Counted from the stretch's first letter, positions 1-7,132 are shown. The stretch: DNA of 13,617 nucleotides from an uncultured Bacteroidales bacterium (GCA_937926515.1 CALAZZ010000022.1:1-13617), one strand, 5' to 3'. Notes: generated by a model from the sequence alone, not told the origin. Numbers and translations: made by a program.

Positions 1-183
1 TTTCACATTTTGAATTGTATTTGGAAACTCGGTGAATTGTGTGGCTGTGAGGCTGCCGCACAAGTCCTCTCGTGTGGCCATCAGTTTAACGAAATTATAA
101 ACTACATGTCCGGCTTCCGTAAAACGCCAACCCTTGGGTAAAAATATAAATCAATATTAACTAATAACTAAGCTTTACAAGTT
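1..183. other. Left-edge intergenic, repeat-derived stretch
   Basis: No gene with a plausible start lies here. The minus strand is open from about position 150 to the window edge and would read ...GWRFTEAGHVVYNFVKLM, then ATREDLCGS across the palindromic repeat at 55-78. A similar V-x-YNF pattern, again followed by TRE-type residues, appears on the minus strand at about 408-671. The reading is therefore better explained as a piece of a dispersed intergenic repeat than as a gene. Positions 41-53 also resemble 484-496 (11 of 13 bases). Confidence 0.4.
55..78. repeat. Palindromic intergenic repeat, copy 1
   Basis: Two 10-base arms, gccgcacaag and ctcgtgtggc, pair as a hairpin around a tcct loop, with two mispairs. 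The 27 bases 52-78 match 416-442 with one difference, in the same orientation. This is the size and shape of a REP-like element. Its function is unknown. Confidence 0.7.
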
Positions 184-390
184 ATGTATCAACACATTGG
201 TGGTTTTATTGGCGAGTTGATTCCATTTGGAATTTTTCTGTATTTTACTTTAGTGCTGTTTGGTGTTATTCCATTAAGCAACAAACCAATGATTTTGGAA
301 AAACCTCCTAAATATTTTAAGATTATAGCTATATTAGGCCTTGTTAGTTTTGCTATTTTAATTGTGATGAGAGTAGTTGAATTACTATAG
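184..390 (+). CDS. Small two-helix membrane protein, unknown function
   Basis: This encodes a 68-residue protein I cannot assign to a family. Two hydrophobic stretches, about residues 8-30 and 46-66, are separated by a short polar loop (SNKPMILEKPPKY), so it is probably a small inner-membrane protein with two helices. The start is the only ATG near the beginning of the frame. It sits in an AT-rich leader without a Shine-Dalgarno sequence, as is usual in Bacteroidota. The hydrophobic pattern and the lysine/proline loop look like real protein rather than chance. It stands alone, with a palindromic repeat about 100 bases upstream and another about 30 bases downstream. No partner gene suggests a role. 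Confidence 0.6.
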   Translation: MYQHIGGFIGELIPFGIFLYFTLVLFGVIPLSNKPMILEKPPKYFKIIAILGLVSFAILIVMRVVELL

Positions 391-418
391 AAATTGCCAG
401 TTCCTGGTCACCCCTGCT

Positions 419-442
419 GCCGCACGAGTCCTCTCGTGTGGC
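419..442. repeat. Palindromic intergenic repeat, copy 2
   Basis: Arms gccgcacgag and ctcgtgtggc flank a tcct loop and pair at 9 of 10 positions, giving a strong short hairpin. It is the best formed of the three copies and lies in the same orientation as copy 1, about 30 bases after the end of the small membrane-protein gene. It could act as a transcription terminator for that gene, but its dispersed copies make a REP-like element more likely. Confidence 0.7.
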
Positions 443-467
443 AAATAAGCAAGCAAACCTCGCTCCC

Positions 468-488
468 CCACAGCTCCTCTCGCGTGGC
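468..488. repeat. Degenerate third copy of the palindromic repeat
   Basis: The right half (ctcctctcgcgtggc) matches copies 1 and 2 closely. The left half (ccacag) is diverged. It is followed by gtggctgcgaagc, which resembles the bases just before copy 1 (41-53), so the units appear to be arranged as a loose tandem. Confidence 0.5.
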
Positions 489-969
489 TGCGAAGCCAGC
501 AAATAATGATAATGACCATGAGCAAAACCTGCGCTTCTCAAAGTGACCAAAGTCTTTACAATGAAAGCTTTGCCTAGGTTTTGATCTCCGGGTTGGAATG
601 ACAAGGTCACACATATGGACCGTTTTCAGAAAGAAATTGTACGCAACAAAATCAACTTCTTGATTCCACAAAAAGAAAAAAATATTGTTTTTAAGATCGT
701 TTATACTTATTTTTACATGCTACAAACCAATTAATTCCATACTAATTTTAGCCAGACCACAGTCCATAGTAAGCAATGCTGATATTGAAACAAGTTTGAG
801 CCTCCAGTCTGATCAAACACTTGGTGGTCATCTACATATTTGTGAATACAGGACAGGTATGTCAATCTATTGTATTTACAACGTATAATCCAAAAGAACT
901 GTAAACCCCTCTAATGCTCATCATCATGCTTCTTAAATAATTATATCAACCAAATTAAAACAACACATC
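489..969. other. Intergenic region, no supported gene
   Basis: Bases to about 671 continue the repeat-rich stretch. Its minus-strand reading includes an F-VAYNFF pattern resembling the left edge of the window. From about 672 to 969 the DNA is AT-rich. It should hold the promoter of the aldehyde dehydrogenase operon, but I find no good TAnnTTTG match. A 67-codon plus-strand frame at 685-888 has no recognisable protein character and is left out. Confidence 0.5.
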
Positions 970-2403
970 ATGACGGACTCAATCATCGACCAAGCTGACA
1001 AGATCATGGAAAAAGCCATGCTTGCTGCAGCTGAATTTCAACAATTCAACCAGGAACAAACAGATCGCATAGTTGAGGCGGTATACAAAGCTGGCTTCAA
1101 CGCCCGTGTGGGCCTGGCTAAAATGGCCAGTGAAGAAACCGGCCTTGGAAATTGGAAAGATAAAGTTATCAAAAACGCAGTGGCTACCCAACTCGTTTAC
1201 AACAGCATCAAAAATGAGAAAACGGTTGGAGTTATCGCTACCGATCAGTTAAGCGGTATCACGGAAATTGCTCAACCCTTAGGACCTATCTTCGCAGTTA
1301 CTCCTGTTACAAATCCAACCTCAACAGTACTTTACAAGATCCTGATTTGTCTTAAAACACGTAATCCTGTAATAATTAGCGCACATAGGAGCGCAGTCAA
1401 ATGCTGCACAGAAACAGTCAGGATTTGCTATGAAGCCGCTCTGGATGCAGGCGCCCCGGAAGATTGCATCCAGATTATTACTGCCGGCTCGCGCGACCTT
1501 ACCCACACGATGATGTCGCATCCCAAACTTGCCCTGATACTTGCAACCGGAGGAACCGGATTGGTAAAAGCAGCTTATAGTTCAGGAAATCCTGCTATTG
1601 GAGTTGGGCCTGGCAATGTGCCTGTTTTCATTGACGAAAGCGCTGATCTCCCATTTGCAATCGCAAACATTATTGCCTCAAAAACCTTTGATTCCGGGAC
1701 CATTTGTGCCAGTGAACAATCAATTATTGTAGAGGAATCCATTGAAGAGGCCATCCGATTAGAATTTGAGCGACAGCATTGCTACTTTCTTAGCCCCACT
1801 GAGGTTAAATTAGTCGAAAAAATTGCCGTAAACGCAGAAACGATGAGTATGAGCCCATTTATTGTTGGACAATCTGTTTCAGTTATAGCAGAGAAAGCCG
1901 GCATCAAGGTTCCTGATGGCACGAAAATCCTGATGGCAAAACTCGATGGAGTCGGCAGGGATTATCCCCTTTCAATTGAAGTGCTTGCACCTATACTTGC
2001 CTTTTATGCTGCCAGAGACTACCATAGTGCCATTAACATCTGCATTGACCTGAATTATCTTGGTGGCATCGGCCACAGTGCGGGCATATATGCCAACAAT
2101 GAGGAACGAATCCTGGAGTTTTCAACGCTCATGAATGCAGGCCGTATTCTGGTAAACACCCCTACATCACAGGGTGCTGTGGGAGGGCTCTTTAATAATC
2201 TGCTTCCGGCGCTAACATTAGGATGTGGAACCGGCGGCAAAAATATAACAACTGAAAACATTTCAGCTAGGCATCTGATTAACGTACAACGCGTTTGTCG
2301 CCGCAAACCTAATCAGAACTGGTTTGCTATGGACTTTCAGAAATATCTTGATGAAAGTATAGATGAATCAATTTTGTCAAAAGAATATTTTAAAAACAAT
2401 TAA
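970..2403 (+). CDS. CoA-acylating aldehyde dehydrogenase (AdhE N-terminal-like, stand-alone)
   Basis: Probable enzyme that interconverts an aldehyde and its acyl-CoA using NAD(H), as the N-terminal half of AdhE does with acetaldehyde and acetyl-CoA; it should be cytoplasmic. The 477 residues align with that half throughout. The catalytic cysteine is C246 in FDSGTICASEQ, the same number as in E. coli AdhE. The glycine-rich SGNPAIGVGPGNVP lies at 205-218, the conserved histidine is H369 in GIGHSAGIYAN, and the closing block RHLINVQRVCRRKPNQNWF at 434-452 corresponds to the AdhE interdomain linker. The protein stops about 25 residues later, so the iron alcohol dehydrogenase half is absent. No extra N-terminal peptide of the kind that targets microcompartments is seen. 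A STAS gene follows 11 nt downstream, presumably on the same transcript. The exact substrate (acetyl, succinyl or another acyl-CoA) cannot be told. Confidence 0.88.
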   Translation: MTDSIIDQADKIMEKAMLAAAEFQQFNQEQTDRIVEAVYKAGFNARVGLAKMASEETGLGNWKDKVIKNAVATQLVYNSIKNEKTVGVIATDQLSGITEIAQPLGPIFAVTPVTNPTSTVLYKILICLKTRNPVIISAHRSAVKCCTETVRICYEAALDAGAPEDCIQIITAGSRDLTHTMMSHPKLALILATGGTGLVKAAYSSGNPAIGVGPGNVPVFIDESADLPFAIANIIASKTFDSGTICASEQSIIVEESIEEAIRLEFERQHCYFLSPTEVKLVEKIAVNAETMSMSPFIVGQSVSVIAEKAGIKVPDGTKILMAKLDGVGRDYPLSIEVLAPILAFYAARDYHSAINICIDLNYLGGIGHSAGIYANNEERILEFSTLMNAGRILVNTPTSQGAVGGLFNNLLPALTLGCGTGGKNITTENISARHLINVQRVCRRKPNQNWFAMDFQKYLDESIDESILSKEYFKNN

Positions 2404-2414
2404 TCCCTTCAACC

Positions 2415-2738
2415 ATGTTAACAATTAATCATCAAAATGAGAAAAACCTGCTGGAATGCTTTTTTACAGGCCGTCTTGATACTATGGCAAGCGAGGAAAT
2501 GCACCCTACCCTAAACCATGAACTAACAAACCTTCAAAAAAGCAATCCTGATTTTGATCAGTCAAAGATCGTGTTTGACCTCAAGGAAGTAGACTACATT
2601 GCTTCATCATTTATCCGGATTTGCATGAAAACTGCCAAACAAGTACCGCAAGGAAATTTTTCAATAGTTAATTGTAATCCATTTGTAAAAAAGACATTTA
2701 AAATTGCCGGACTTGATGAAACACTGAACATACATTAA
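2415..2738 (+). CDS. STAS-domain protein, anti-sigma-factor-antagonist-like
   Basis: This 107-residue protein is one STAS domain, the fold of SpoIIAA/RsbV regulators, which bind a partner kinase or anti-sigma factor and are switched by serine phosphorylation. The core KIVFDLKEVDYIASSFIRIC (51-70) matches the usual hhhDLs-V-hDSSGL pattern. S64 and S65 align with the serine pair that includes the phosphorylated residue, but the preceding acidic residue is A63 and the usual glycine is F66, so switching may be altered. The C-terminal part (NPFVKKTFKIAGLDETLNI) is the typical last strand and helix. It lies 11 nt after the aldehyde dehydrogenase, so the two are probably co-transcribed. No serine kinase or phosphatase partner is in the window. 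A structural or docking role towards the enzyme is possible but is inference. Confidence 0.8.
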   Translation: MLTINHQNEKNLLECFFTGRLDTMASEEMHPTLNHELTNLQKSNPDFDQSKIVFDLKEVDYIASSFIRICMKTAKQVPQGNFSIVNCNPFVKKTFKIAGLDETLNIH

Positions 2739-2819
2739 GCCGGGCACCGGACACCCTTTTCTTGGTATGGAGCAGAGGTAGTTACACATCGAGCACCCAA
2801 GGGGTTATTGTGTTTTTAG

Positions 2820-2979
2820 TTACTCAATTTCGTGCTTGATCCATATGGAACAGTCAAGATCGACAGGGGTTGTCCATTTCTTAGTTGGTCTTTCTTCCAG
2901 CTTTTTAAGTAATACTTCCAAGGCTTTTTTTAGGGATGGGCCTTTACCCTGTGCAATAAGGGCCGGCATTGCCGGTCAT
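2820..2979 (-). pseudogene. Decayed C-terminal fragment of a Tricorn-like protease
   Basis: Read on the minus strand, 2823-2960 encodes 46 residues, from LIAQGKGPSLKKALEVLLKK to WIKHEIE and a stop. They match the last 46 residues of the intact Tricorn-like protease in this window at 30 positions. Eighteen bases, aggggttgtccatttctt, are identical in the two. Just upstream, 2962-2979 reads MTGNAG, also present in the intact gene, but there 39 codons separate the two blocks. Here one base separates them, so the fragment carries a deletion of about 116 nt plus a frameshift. The deleted part includes the position of the catalytic glutamate. No homology is visible beyond 2979, so this is a relic and not a working gene. 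Confidence 0.85.
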
Positions 2980-3031
2980 ATGAATTCAATAGCGTAATGC
3001 ACATTGAAATCAAATCTTGTAAAATATTCAC

Positions 3032-3039
3032 TAAATTTG
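3032..3039 (+). promoter_or_regulatory. Possible -7 element (TAnnTTTG) for the copper locus
   Basis: taaatttg fits the Bacteroidota -7 consensus exactly and lies 16 nt before the proposed TTG start of the CNGKC protein. A TTG at 3004-3006 and another at 3017-3019 are too far and too close, respectively, to be a normal -33 element, so the call is weak. Confidence 0.3.
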
Positions 3040-3055
3040 AACGAATTTATTTGTC

Positions 3056-3442
3056 TTGAAAAAAACATTTTCCATATTGATGATCATGGCACTGCTGCTA
3101 CCTGTTCTAATACGGACCGGGATCTTTATTCATTTCAAAATAAACCAGGATCACATTTCAATGGAAGTTTGCAACGAGAGGGATGAACCGGTAAATACCT
3201 GCAATGGCAAATGCTATCTTAGTAAGGGGCTCAAACAAGTGGATGAAAATGAACACAATAAGGAGCTTCCAAATCATAAATTGCTCGATCTAAATATCAC
3301 CTTGTTCTGCAAACAAAATTCAACAATCAATCCGTTTGTTCAGGAGGACAGTATGATACATCAATCCTTATATTGTCAATCCATCTATAATTCCCCTCAT
3401 TTGGAAGGCATATTCAAGCCACCCAGGACTACGCTCGTATAG
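3056..3442 (+). CDS. Small exported protein with CNGKC motif, likely copper-associated
   Basis: A 128-residue exported protein of unknown biochemical role. The proposed start is a TTG at 3056: it gives MKKTFSILMIMALLLPVLIR, a lysine start and hydrophobic core typical of a signal peptide or single membrane anchor. An internal ATG at 3080 would remove the basic start. After the hydrophobic part comes CNERDEPVNTCNGKCYLSK (39-57), with cysteines at 39, 49 and 53 and further ones at 85 and 107. From memory, Bacteroidota encode many small proteins with this CxNKDxPxxxCNGKC-YL pattern, often beside TonB receptors; I could not check this. It lies 135 nt upstream of, and in the same direction as, a receptor with a copper-type site. 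A periplasmic or surface copper-handling role is therefore a reasonable inference, not shown. Confidence 0.75.
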   Translation: MKKTFSILMIMALLLPVLIRTGIFIHFKINQDHISMEVCNERDEPVNTCNGKCYLSKGLKQVDENEHNKELPNHKLLDLNITLFCKQNSTINPFVQEDSMIHQSLYCQSIYNSPHLEGIFKPPRTTLV

Positions 3443-3577
3443 TTTAATTTATAGTCTATTAACCTCAGCATGATCTCATCACTAAGCATCAACTTATGGT
3501 AGAGGTCCATTGAGGGTGCCTGTGAATATTTTTTGCATGCACCTTCAGCTTATTGTTAAACCCTATAAACTTACAAA

Positions 3578-5830
3578 ATGCGTTTTAAGAATATCATATT
3601 GATTCTATTGTGCGTTGCGACTGCAAAACTTAATGCACAGTTTGATCACCATCGTTTCAGATTGCTTGATGCAGACAATGCCTTACCCATCATTGATGTA
3701 TCCTTTCAATATGGCAGCCAGCAAGGTGCATCCGACCATAATGGATTGGTGAATTTTCAGTACGAAAAAGGCACTTCCATGCGCCTTTCGCATATCAATT
3801 ATGGATCATGGACACTCGATGATGAACAGTTGCTGGAAGCGATCCAAACTCAAGTAGTTTATCGCGAAAGTTTGATCATCGATCTTTACCCTGTTACCGT
3901 AATTGCCGTGCGAGGACAAAAACATCCAGAGGAGCGGCTACATATTGATTTTGAAGATAGGATGTTACATGATGGGGCTACCCTACTTCATCAACTGCCC
4001 GCCTTCAATTCGATTCGTAAAAGCGGTAATTATGGCTTTGATATTGTATTCCGCGGGTTTAAATACGATCAGTTGAATGTGGTGCTCAATGGCGCTCAGA
4101 GCGCAACAGCAGCTTGTCCCAACAGAATGGATCCCCCAAGCAGTCAAATGGCCCCAAATATGCTAGATCGAATTGAAGTATTAAAGGGCCCGCATGCGTT
4201 GCGCTATGGCACCGGCTTTGGTGCTACAATCAATTTCATTCCCGTAAAGCTCCGCTTCACCACTGAGCCAGATGTTTACGGAAGATTATCATCAGCATAC
4301 GAAAGTAATGGCCAAATTGCCCGTGGAGAAACACAGATAGGAATAAGCAGCAGGAACTATGATTTCAGTCTTTTTGGTTCCTGGTCACAGGGAAATGATT
4401 ATTTGGCGGGAAACGGAGAAACTGTTCAGGCTGCTTTTACAAGAAGCAGTTTTGGGGCAAACCTCGGATTGAAACTCAATGACAATCATCAAGTTCGCGT
4501 TTCAGGTTTATACAATAATGCCAAAGATGCTGATTTTCCAGCCTTACCTATGGATTTGCGAGAAGATGACACCTGGATGCTCAGTATTCGGCATGATATC
4601 AACATCCGGAGGGATAAGCTGAAGTCATGGAGTACAACAGCATACACTTCGTTTGTGGACCACCTGATGAATAATATGCTAAAGCATCAAGAGCCCCGCA
4701 TGCTCAATGCTGAGACGAAAGCCCAAACCCATAACTATGGGGCAAGAACTGAAGGGATTTGGCAGACCGGCAACACTAAATTATACGGTGGTATTGATTT
4801 CAAAAACGAAGGTGCCACCGGACTCAGAACAAGGGAGTTTCTTATGGGGCCCAACGCAGGAAATACATTGGTTGATAAGGTTTGGCAAAAAGGAAGCATC
4901 AATAAACTAGGATTGTTTGGAGAATATCATTTAAGTAGCAACCGGTTTCATTATGTACTAAGTGGCCGTCTGGATTACAATCATTCTGATATTGGTGATC
5001 CGGGTAGCGAATTCAGCTCAGTTTATGATGAAACCGGTGTGAGCCATATTAATCCCGGATTGAGTGTTGGCATACAGAAGTTATTTGGTCAAGCAATAAA
5101 AGCTACCCTCTGGCTAGGCAGAGCTCAACGCAGCGGTAGTTTAACCGAGCGGTTCATAAATTATTTTCCCGTTGGATTGGATCCCTATGAAATGCTTGGT
5201 AACCCACAATTAAAACCTGAAGTCAATTATCAAACAGACCTGGGATTTGAATGGACTAAAAACAAGGCAGCTATCAATGTTGACTTTTTTGCCGCTTATC
5301 TCGAGGACTACATCTCATCTGTCATTGACACTACGCTGTCATCACGTTTGCCATCCAGTCCGGGCGTCAGACGATTCGTCAATATTCATGAAGCGTTCAA
5401 ATCAGGCTTTGAGCTGCGTTGGGTTCAGCAATTACCAATGGGAATGCAGCAATCGCTTGCCATCGCATACACTTACGCACAGGATTTGGATCGGAAGGAA
5501 CCGCTGCCCGAAATCGCCCCCCTGGATCTTAGATATGTGCTGGCAGGAAGTTATTTAAAGGATAAACTCCATGTGGAAGTTGTATTCCGGTATGTCATGA
5601 AACAGTCACGCATTTCAAAGGAATACGGAGAGTCAATCACACCATCATTTACAATTATGGATGTGAAGGCCGGTTACAGGTTCTTTGATCGACTCAGTGC
5701 CCATATAGGAGTAAACAATTTATTCGATCAAAACTACTACGAACACTTAAGCCGTTCAGTAAGTGCAACAGTTGAGCCAATTTATGCGCCGGGACGTAAT
5801 ATTTTTGTCAACCTGGGTTTTCATTTCTGA
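3578..5830 (+). CDS. TonB-dependent outer-membrane receptor, OprC/NosA-like, probable copper uptake
   Basis: A 750-residue outer-membrane receptor that would import its ligand using TonB energy. A signal peptide covers residues 1-20 (cut before Q21), followed by a short carboxypeptidase-regulatory-like domain (about 25-105), the plug (about 105-225) and the beta-barrel up to the terminal phenylalanine. The plug contains AACPNRMDPPSSQ, with C180 and M184 forming a CxxxM pair. The barrel contains DHLMNNM, with H362 and M364 forming HxM. Pseudomonas OprC binds copper through a CxxxM-HxM site, and the spacing here (182 residues from Cys to His) is close to that in OprC as I recall it (Cys143, His323). 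The plug block ending IEVLKGPHALRYG is typical of the family. Copper is therefore the best-supported ligand. The CNGKC gene upstream is probably a partner, and the next gene downstream converges on this one. Confidence 0.9.
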   Translation: MRFKNIILILLCVATAKLNAQFDHHRFRLLDADNALPIIDVSFQYGSQQGASDHNGLVNFQYEKGTSMRLSHINYGSWTLDDEQLLEAIQTQVVYRESLIIDLYPVTVIAVRGQKHPEERLHIDFEDRMLHDGATLLHQLPAFNSIRKSGNYGFDIVFRGFKYDQLNVVLNGAQSATAACPNRMDPPSSQMAPNMLDRIEVLKGPHALRYGTGFGATINFIPVKLRFTTEPDVYGRLSSAYESNGQIARGETQIGISSRNYDFSLFGSWSQGNDYLAGNGETVQAAFTRSSFGANLGLKLNDNHQVRVSGLYNNAKDADFPALPMDLREDDTWMLSIRHDINIRRDKLKSWSTTAYTSFVDHLMNNMLKHQEPRMLNAETKAQTHNYGARTEGIWQTGNTKLYGGIDFKNEGATGLRTREFLMGPNAGNTLVDKVWQKGSINKLGLFGEYHLSSNRFHYVLSGRLDYNHSDIGDPGSEFSSVYDETGVSHINPGLSVGIQKLFGQAIKATLWLGRAQRSGSLTERFINYFPVGLDPYEMLGNPQLKPEVNYQTDLGFEWTKNKAAINVDFFAAYLEDYISSVIDTTLSSRLPSSPGVRRFVNIHEAFKSGFELRWVQQLPMGMQQSLAIAYTYAQDLDRKEPLPEIAPLDLRYVLAGSYLKDKLHVEVVFRYVMKQSRISKEYGESITPSFTIMDVKAGYRFFDRLSAHIGVNNLFDQNYYEHLSRSVSATVEPIYAPGRNIFVNLGFHF

Positions 5831-5988
5831 TTATTAATCAGATACTAAACATTTCACAATCCTGAAGAAGATTACTGCGCATTTTTGCTTTGATATGAAT
5901 AGACGATTTCACCGGTTTATAATATGAAAAAGCACGAAAGCTTGAGTGTCAAACTATCTTTTCAATTTATTTGGTGAACACGACAAGC

Positions 5989-6738
5989 TTATTCGAAATA
6001 TGCGAATTTTACCTTGAGGCTTATCTCTTCATCGCCGATTGAGAATGCCTTATAAGCTTGTTCAACATCATACCATTGATGGTGGGCAGGATTGAAATCA
6101 ATCCGCTTTACTGATACCACGCTCTCGCTGCCTTCAACAAAGGCATGCAAATGAAAAAACCACATCCGGTTTCCCATATACACATTTGACCAGGTGGTAC
6201 TGTGATCATACTCAAAAGGCAAGGTATAATCCCGTTCTATTGTTTTTGATGGGTAAGTCTGGTATTCATTGATCCATTCAAAAGGCTCAGCCTGAAAACC
6301 GGTTAAGAGATAAAGTTCTGTTGACTTTCCATCCTCAAAGGGAATTTTCTTCTTAATACTTTCAGACATTTCCATGATGGTTATCCCCCGAAATATCCTT
6401 TTGGAAACCTGCACGTAAGCCTCTGTTGAATCCATCATGCCATCGGCACCCATGGCCATCAGTTTAACCTTAAACCGCATTCCCTGAAATTGTGAAGGAA
6501 TATGAGGAATATACACAGGATGCTCTTCGGTGCTGGTTTCATTACTTCCGAACCTCCATAAATAGCTTATTGCATGCTCGCTTCTATTGATAAATTCAAT
6601 AGGCTCGCCCTCATCGAAAGTATCTTTCCCTGTCTCAAACGCAGCTGCTGCCGGCAATTTGACTATGGGTTCATCTTCCTTACATGCGACCAGCATCAAT
6701 ACTATCAGAATATTTAATACAAATAACTGAGATCTCAT
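5989..6738 (-). CDS. PKD-domain lipoprotein, unknown function
   Basis: A 249-residue lipoprotein. The signal peptide ends in the lipobox LMLVAC, making C19 the lipid-bearing residue. The next residues, KEDE, are acidic, as in the signal that sends Bacteroidota lipoproteins to the cell surface, so surface display is likely. Residues about 30-112 look like one PKD-type beta-sandwich, with the signature YLWRFGSNETSTEEHPVY at 59-76. The remaining 135 residues are rich in aromatics (EWINEYQTY, MWFFHLHAF, HHQWYDVEQAY) and match no family I recognise. It converges on the copper receptor, with 158 nt between the two ends, so it is not in that operon. A role in adhesion or binding is possible, but nothing in the sequence shows a ligand. 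Confidence 0.75.
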   Translation of the reverse strand: MRSQLFVLNILIVLMLVACKEDEPIVKLPAAAAFETGKDTFDEGEPIEFINRSEHAISYLWRFGSNETSTEEHPVYIPHIPSQFQGMRFKVKLMAMGADGMMDSTEAYVQVSKRIFRGITIMEMSESIKKKIPFEDGKSTELYLLTGFQAEPFEWINEYQTYPSKTIERDYTLPFEYDHSTTWSNVYMGNRMWFFHLHAFVEGSESVVSVKRIDFNPAHHQWYDVEQAYKAFSIGDEEISLKVKFAYFE

Positions 6739-7103
6739 GGCTTTTGTTTTAATGTTTTAATTTGGATTCAAATGCAGAACTATCGATAATAAATATATCA
6801 GCAAGCATGCCGAAAAATATTAAAATCTGAATATGTGAAGCTTACGACTAGAGTAGAGAATTAAGTTAAATACAGGTGTTCTCTGGGGTACATCTTATGT
6901 ACGTACACGAACAGTTTTCACGAATTGGTTCCATGAAATTAAGGAGCATGTCGCTTTTGCATTGAAAATAGGCGAATGATGCCCCGATCCTAATGAGTCC
7001 CTTAATAAGACTTAGAAACGAATTGTTATTGCTTCCCTGCTCATTAGCTCCAATTATTAAATGAGCGGCCAATGTGGGACATAGGCATCTTCCCACAAAG
7101 GCC
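6739..7103. other. Intergenic region with no recognised gene
   Basis: The first 100 bases should hold the promoter of the minus-strand lipoprotein; tgcatttg (about 6770) differs from the TAnnTTTG -7 consensus at one base. Between about 6857 and 6979 the plus strand is open for some 40 codons and reads NTGVLWGTSYVRTRT followed by VFTNWFHEIKEHVAFALKIGE and a stop. There is no start codon, and I cannot match it to a family. It could be a worn gene fragment or chance. A minus-strand frame across the same bases has no protein character. Confidence 0.4.
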
Positions 7104-7128
7104 GGGGGGGCACAAAGCATTATGCTTT
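7104..7128 (-). terminator. Possible terminator or palindrome after the Tricorn-like gene
   Basis: A perfect palindrome of two 7-base arms around one base (aaagcat-t-atgcttt, 7114-7128) lies 4 nt after the stop of the minus-strand protease gene. It is followed, in that gene's direction, by a run of seven C residues (seven G on plus, 7104-7110). The lack of a T run makes a classic intrinsic terminator doubtful. Confidence 0.3.
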
Positions 7129-7132
7129 ACGA

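Noticed and set aside
353..671. Two overlapping minus-strand frames of 85 and 87 codons
   Set aside because: They run across the palindromic repeats and overlap each other and the end of the membrane-protein gene. The apparent peptide conservation (TREDSCGS, TREELWGS) comes from repeated DNA.
685..888. A 67-codon plus-strand frame before the aldehyde dehydrogenase
   Set aside because: There is no domain, no convincing hydrophobic or charged pattern, and its composition matches plain AT-rich spacer.
970..2403. A bifunctional AdhE or a microcompartment EutE/PduP enzyme
   Set aside because: The frame ends at the AdhE linker, and the next gene is a STAS protein, so the alcohol dehydrogenase half is absent. 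No encapsulation-type N-terminal extension or shell-protein gene is present.
3496..3555. A possible hairpin (ggtgc...gcacc) in the spacer before the receptor
   Set aside because: The arms are only 5 bases with a loop of about 20, too weak to call an attenuator or a riboswitch.
76..6468. A 15-base exact match, ggccatcagtttaac, at 76-90 and 6454-6468
   Set aside because: The second copy lies within the coding sequence of the lipoprotein and the flanks do not match. In a window this size with similar codons, coincidence is the simplest reading.
6866..7120. An 84-codon minus-strand frame between the lipoprotein and the Tricorn-like gene
   Set aside because: There is no recognisable domain or secretion signal, and it reads through a G run and a palindrome. 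The overlapping plus-strand frame ending at 6979 has no start codon and no family match either.
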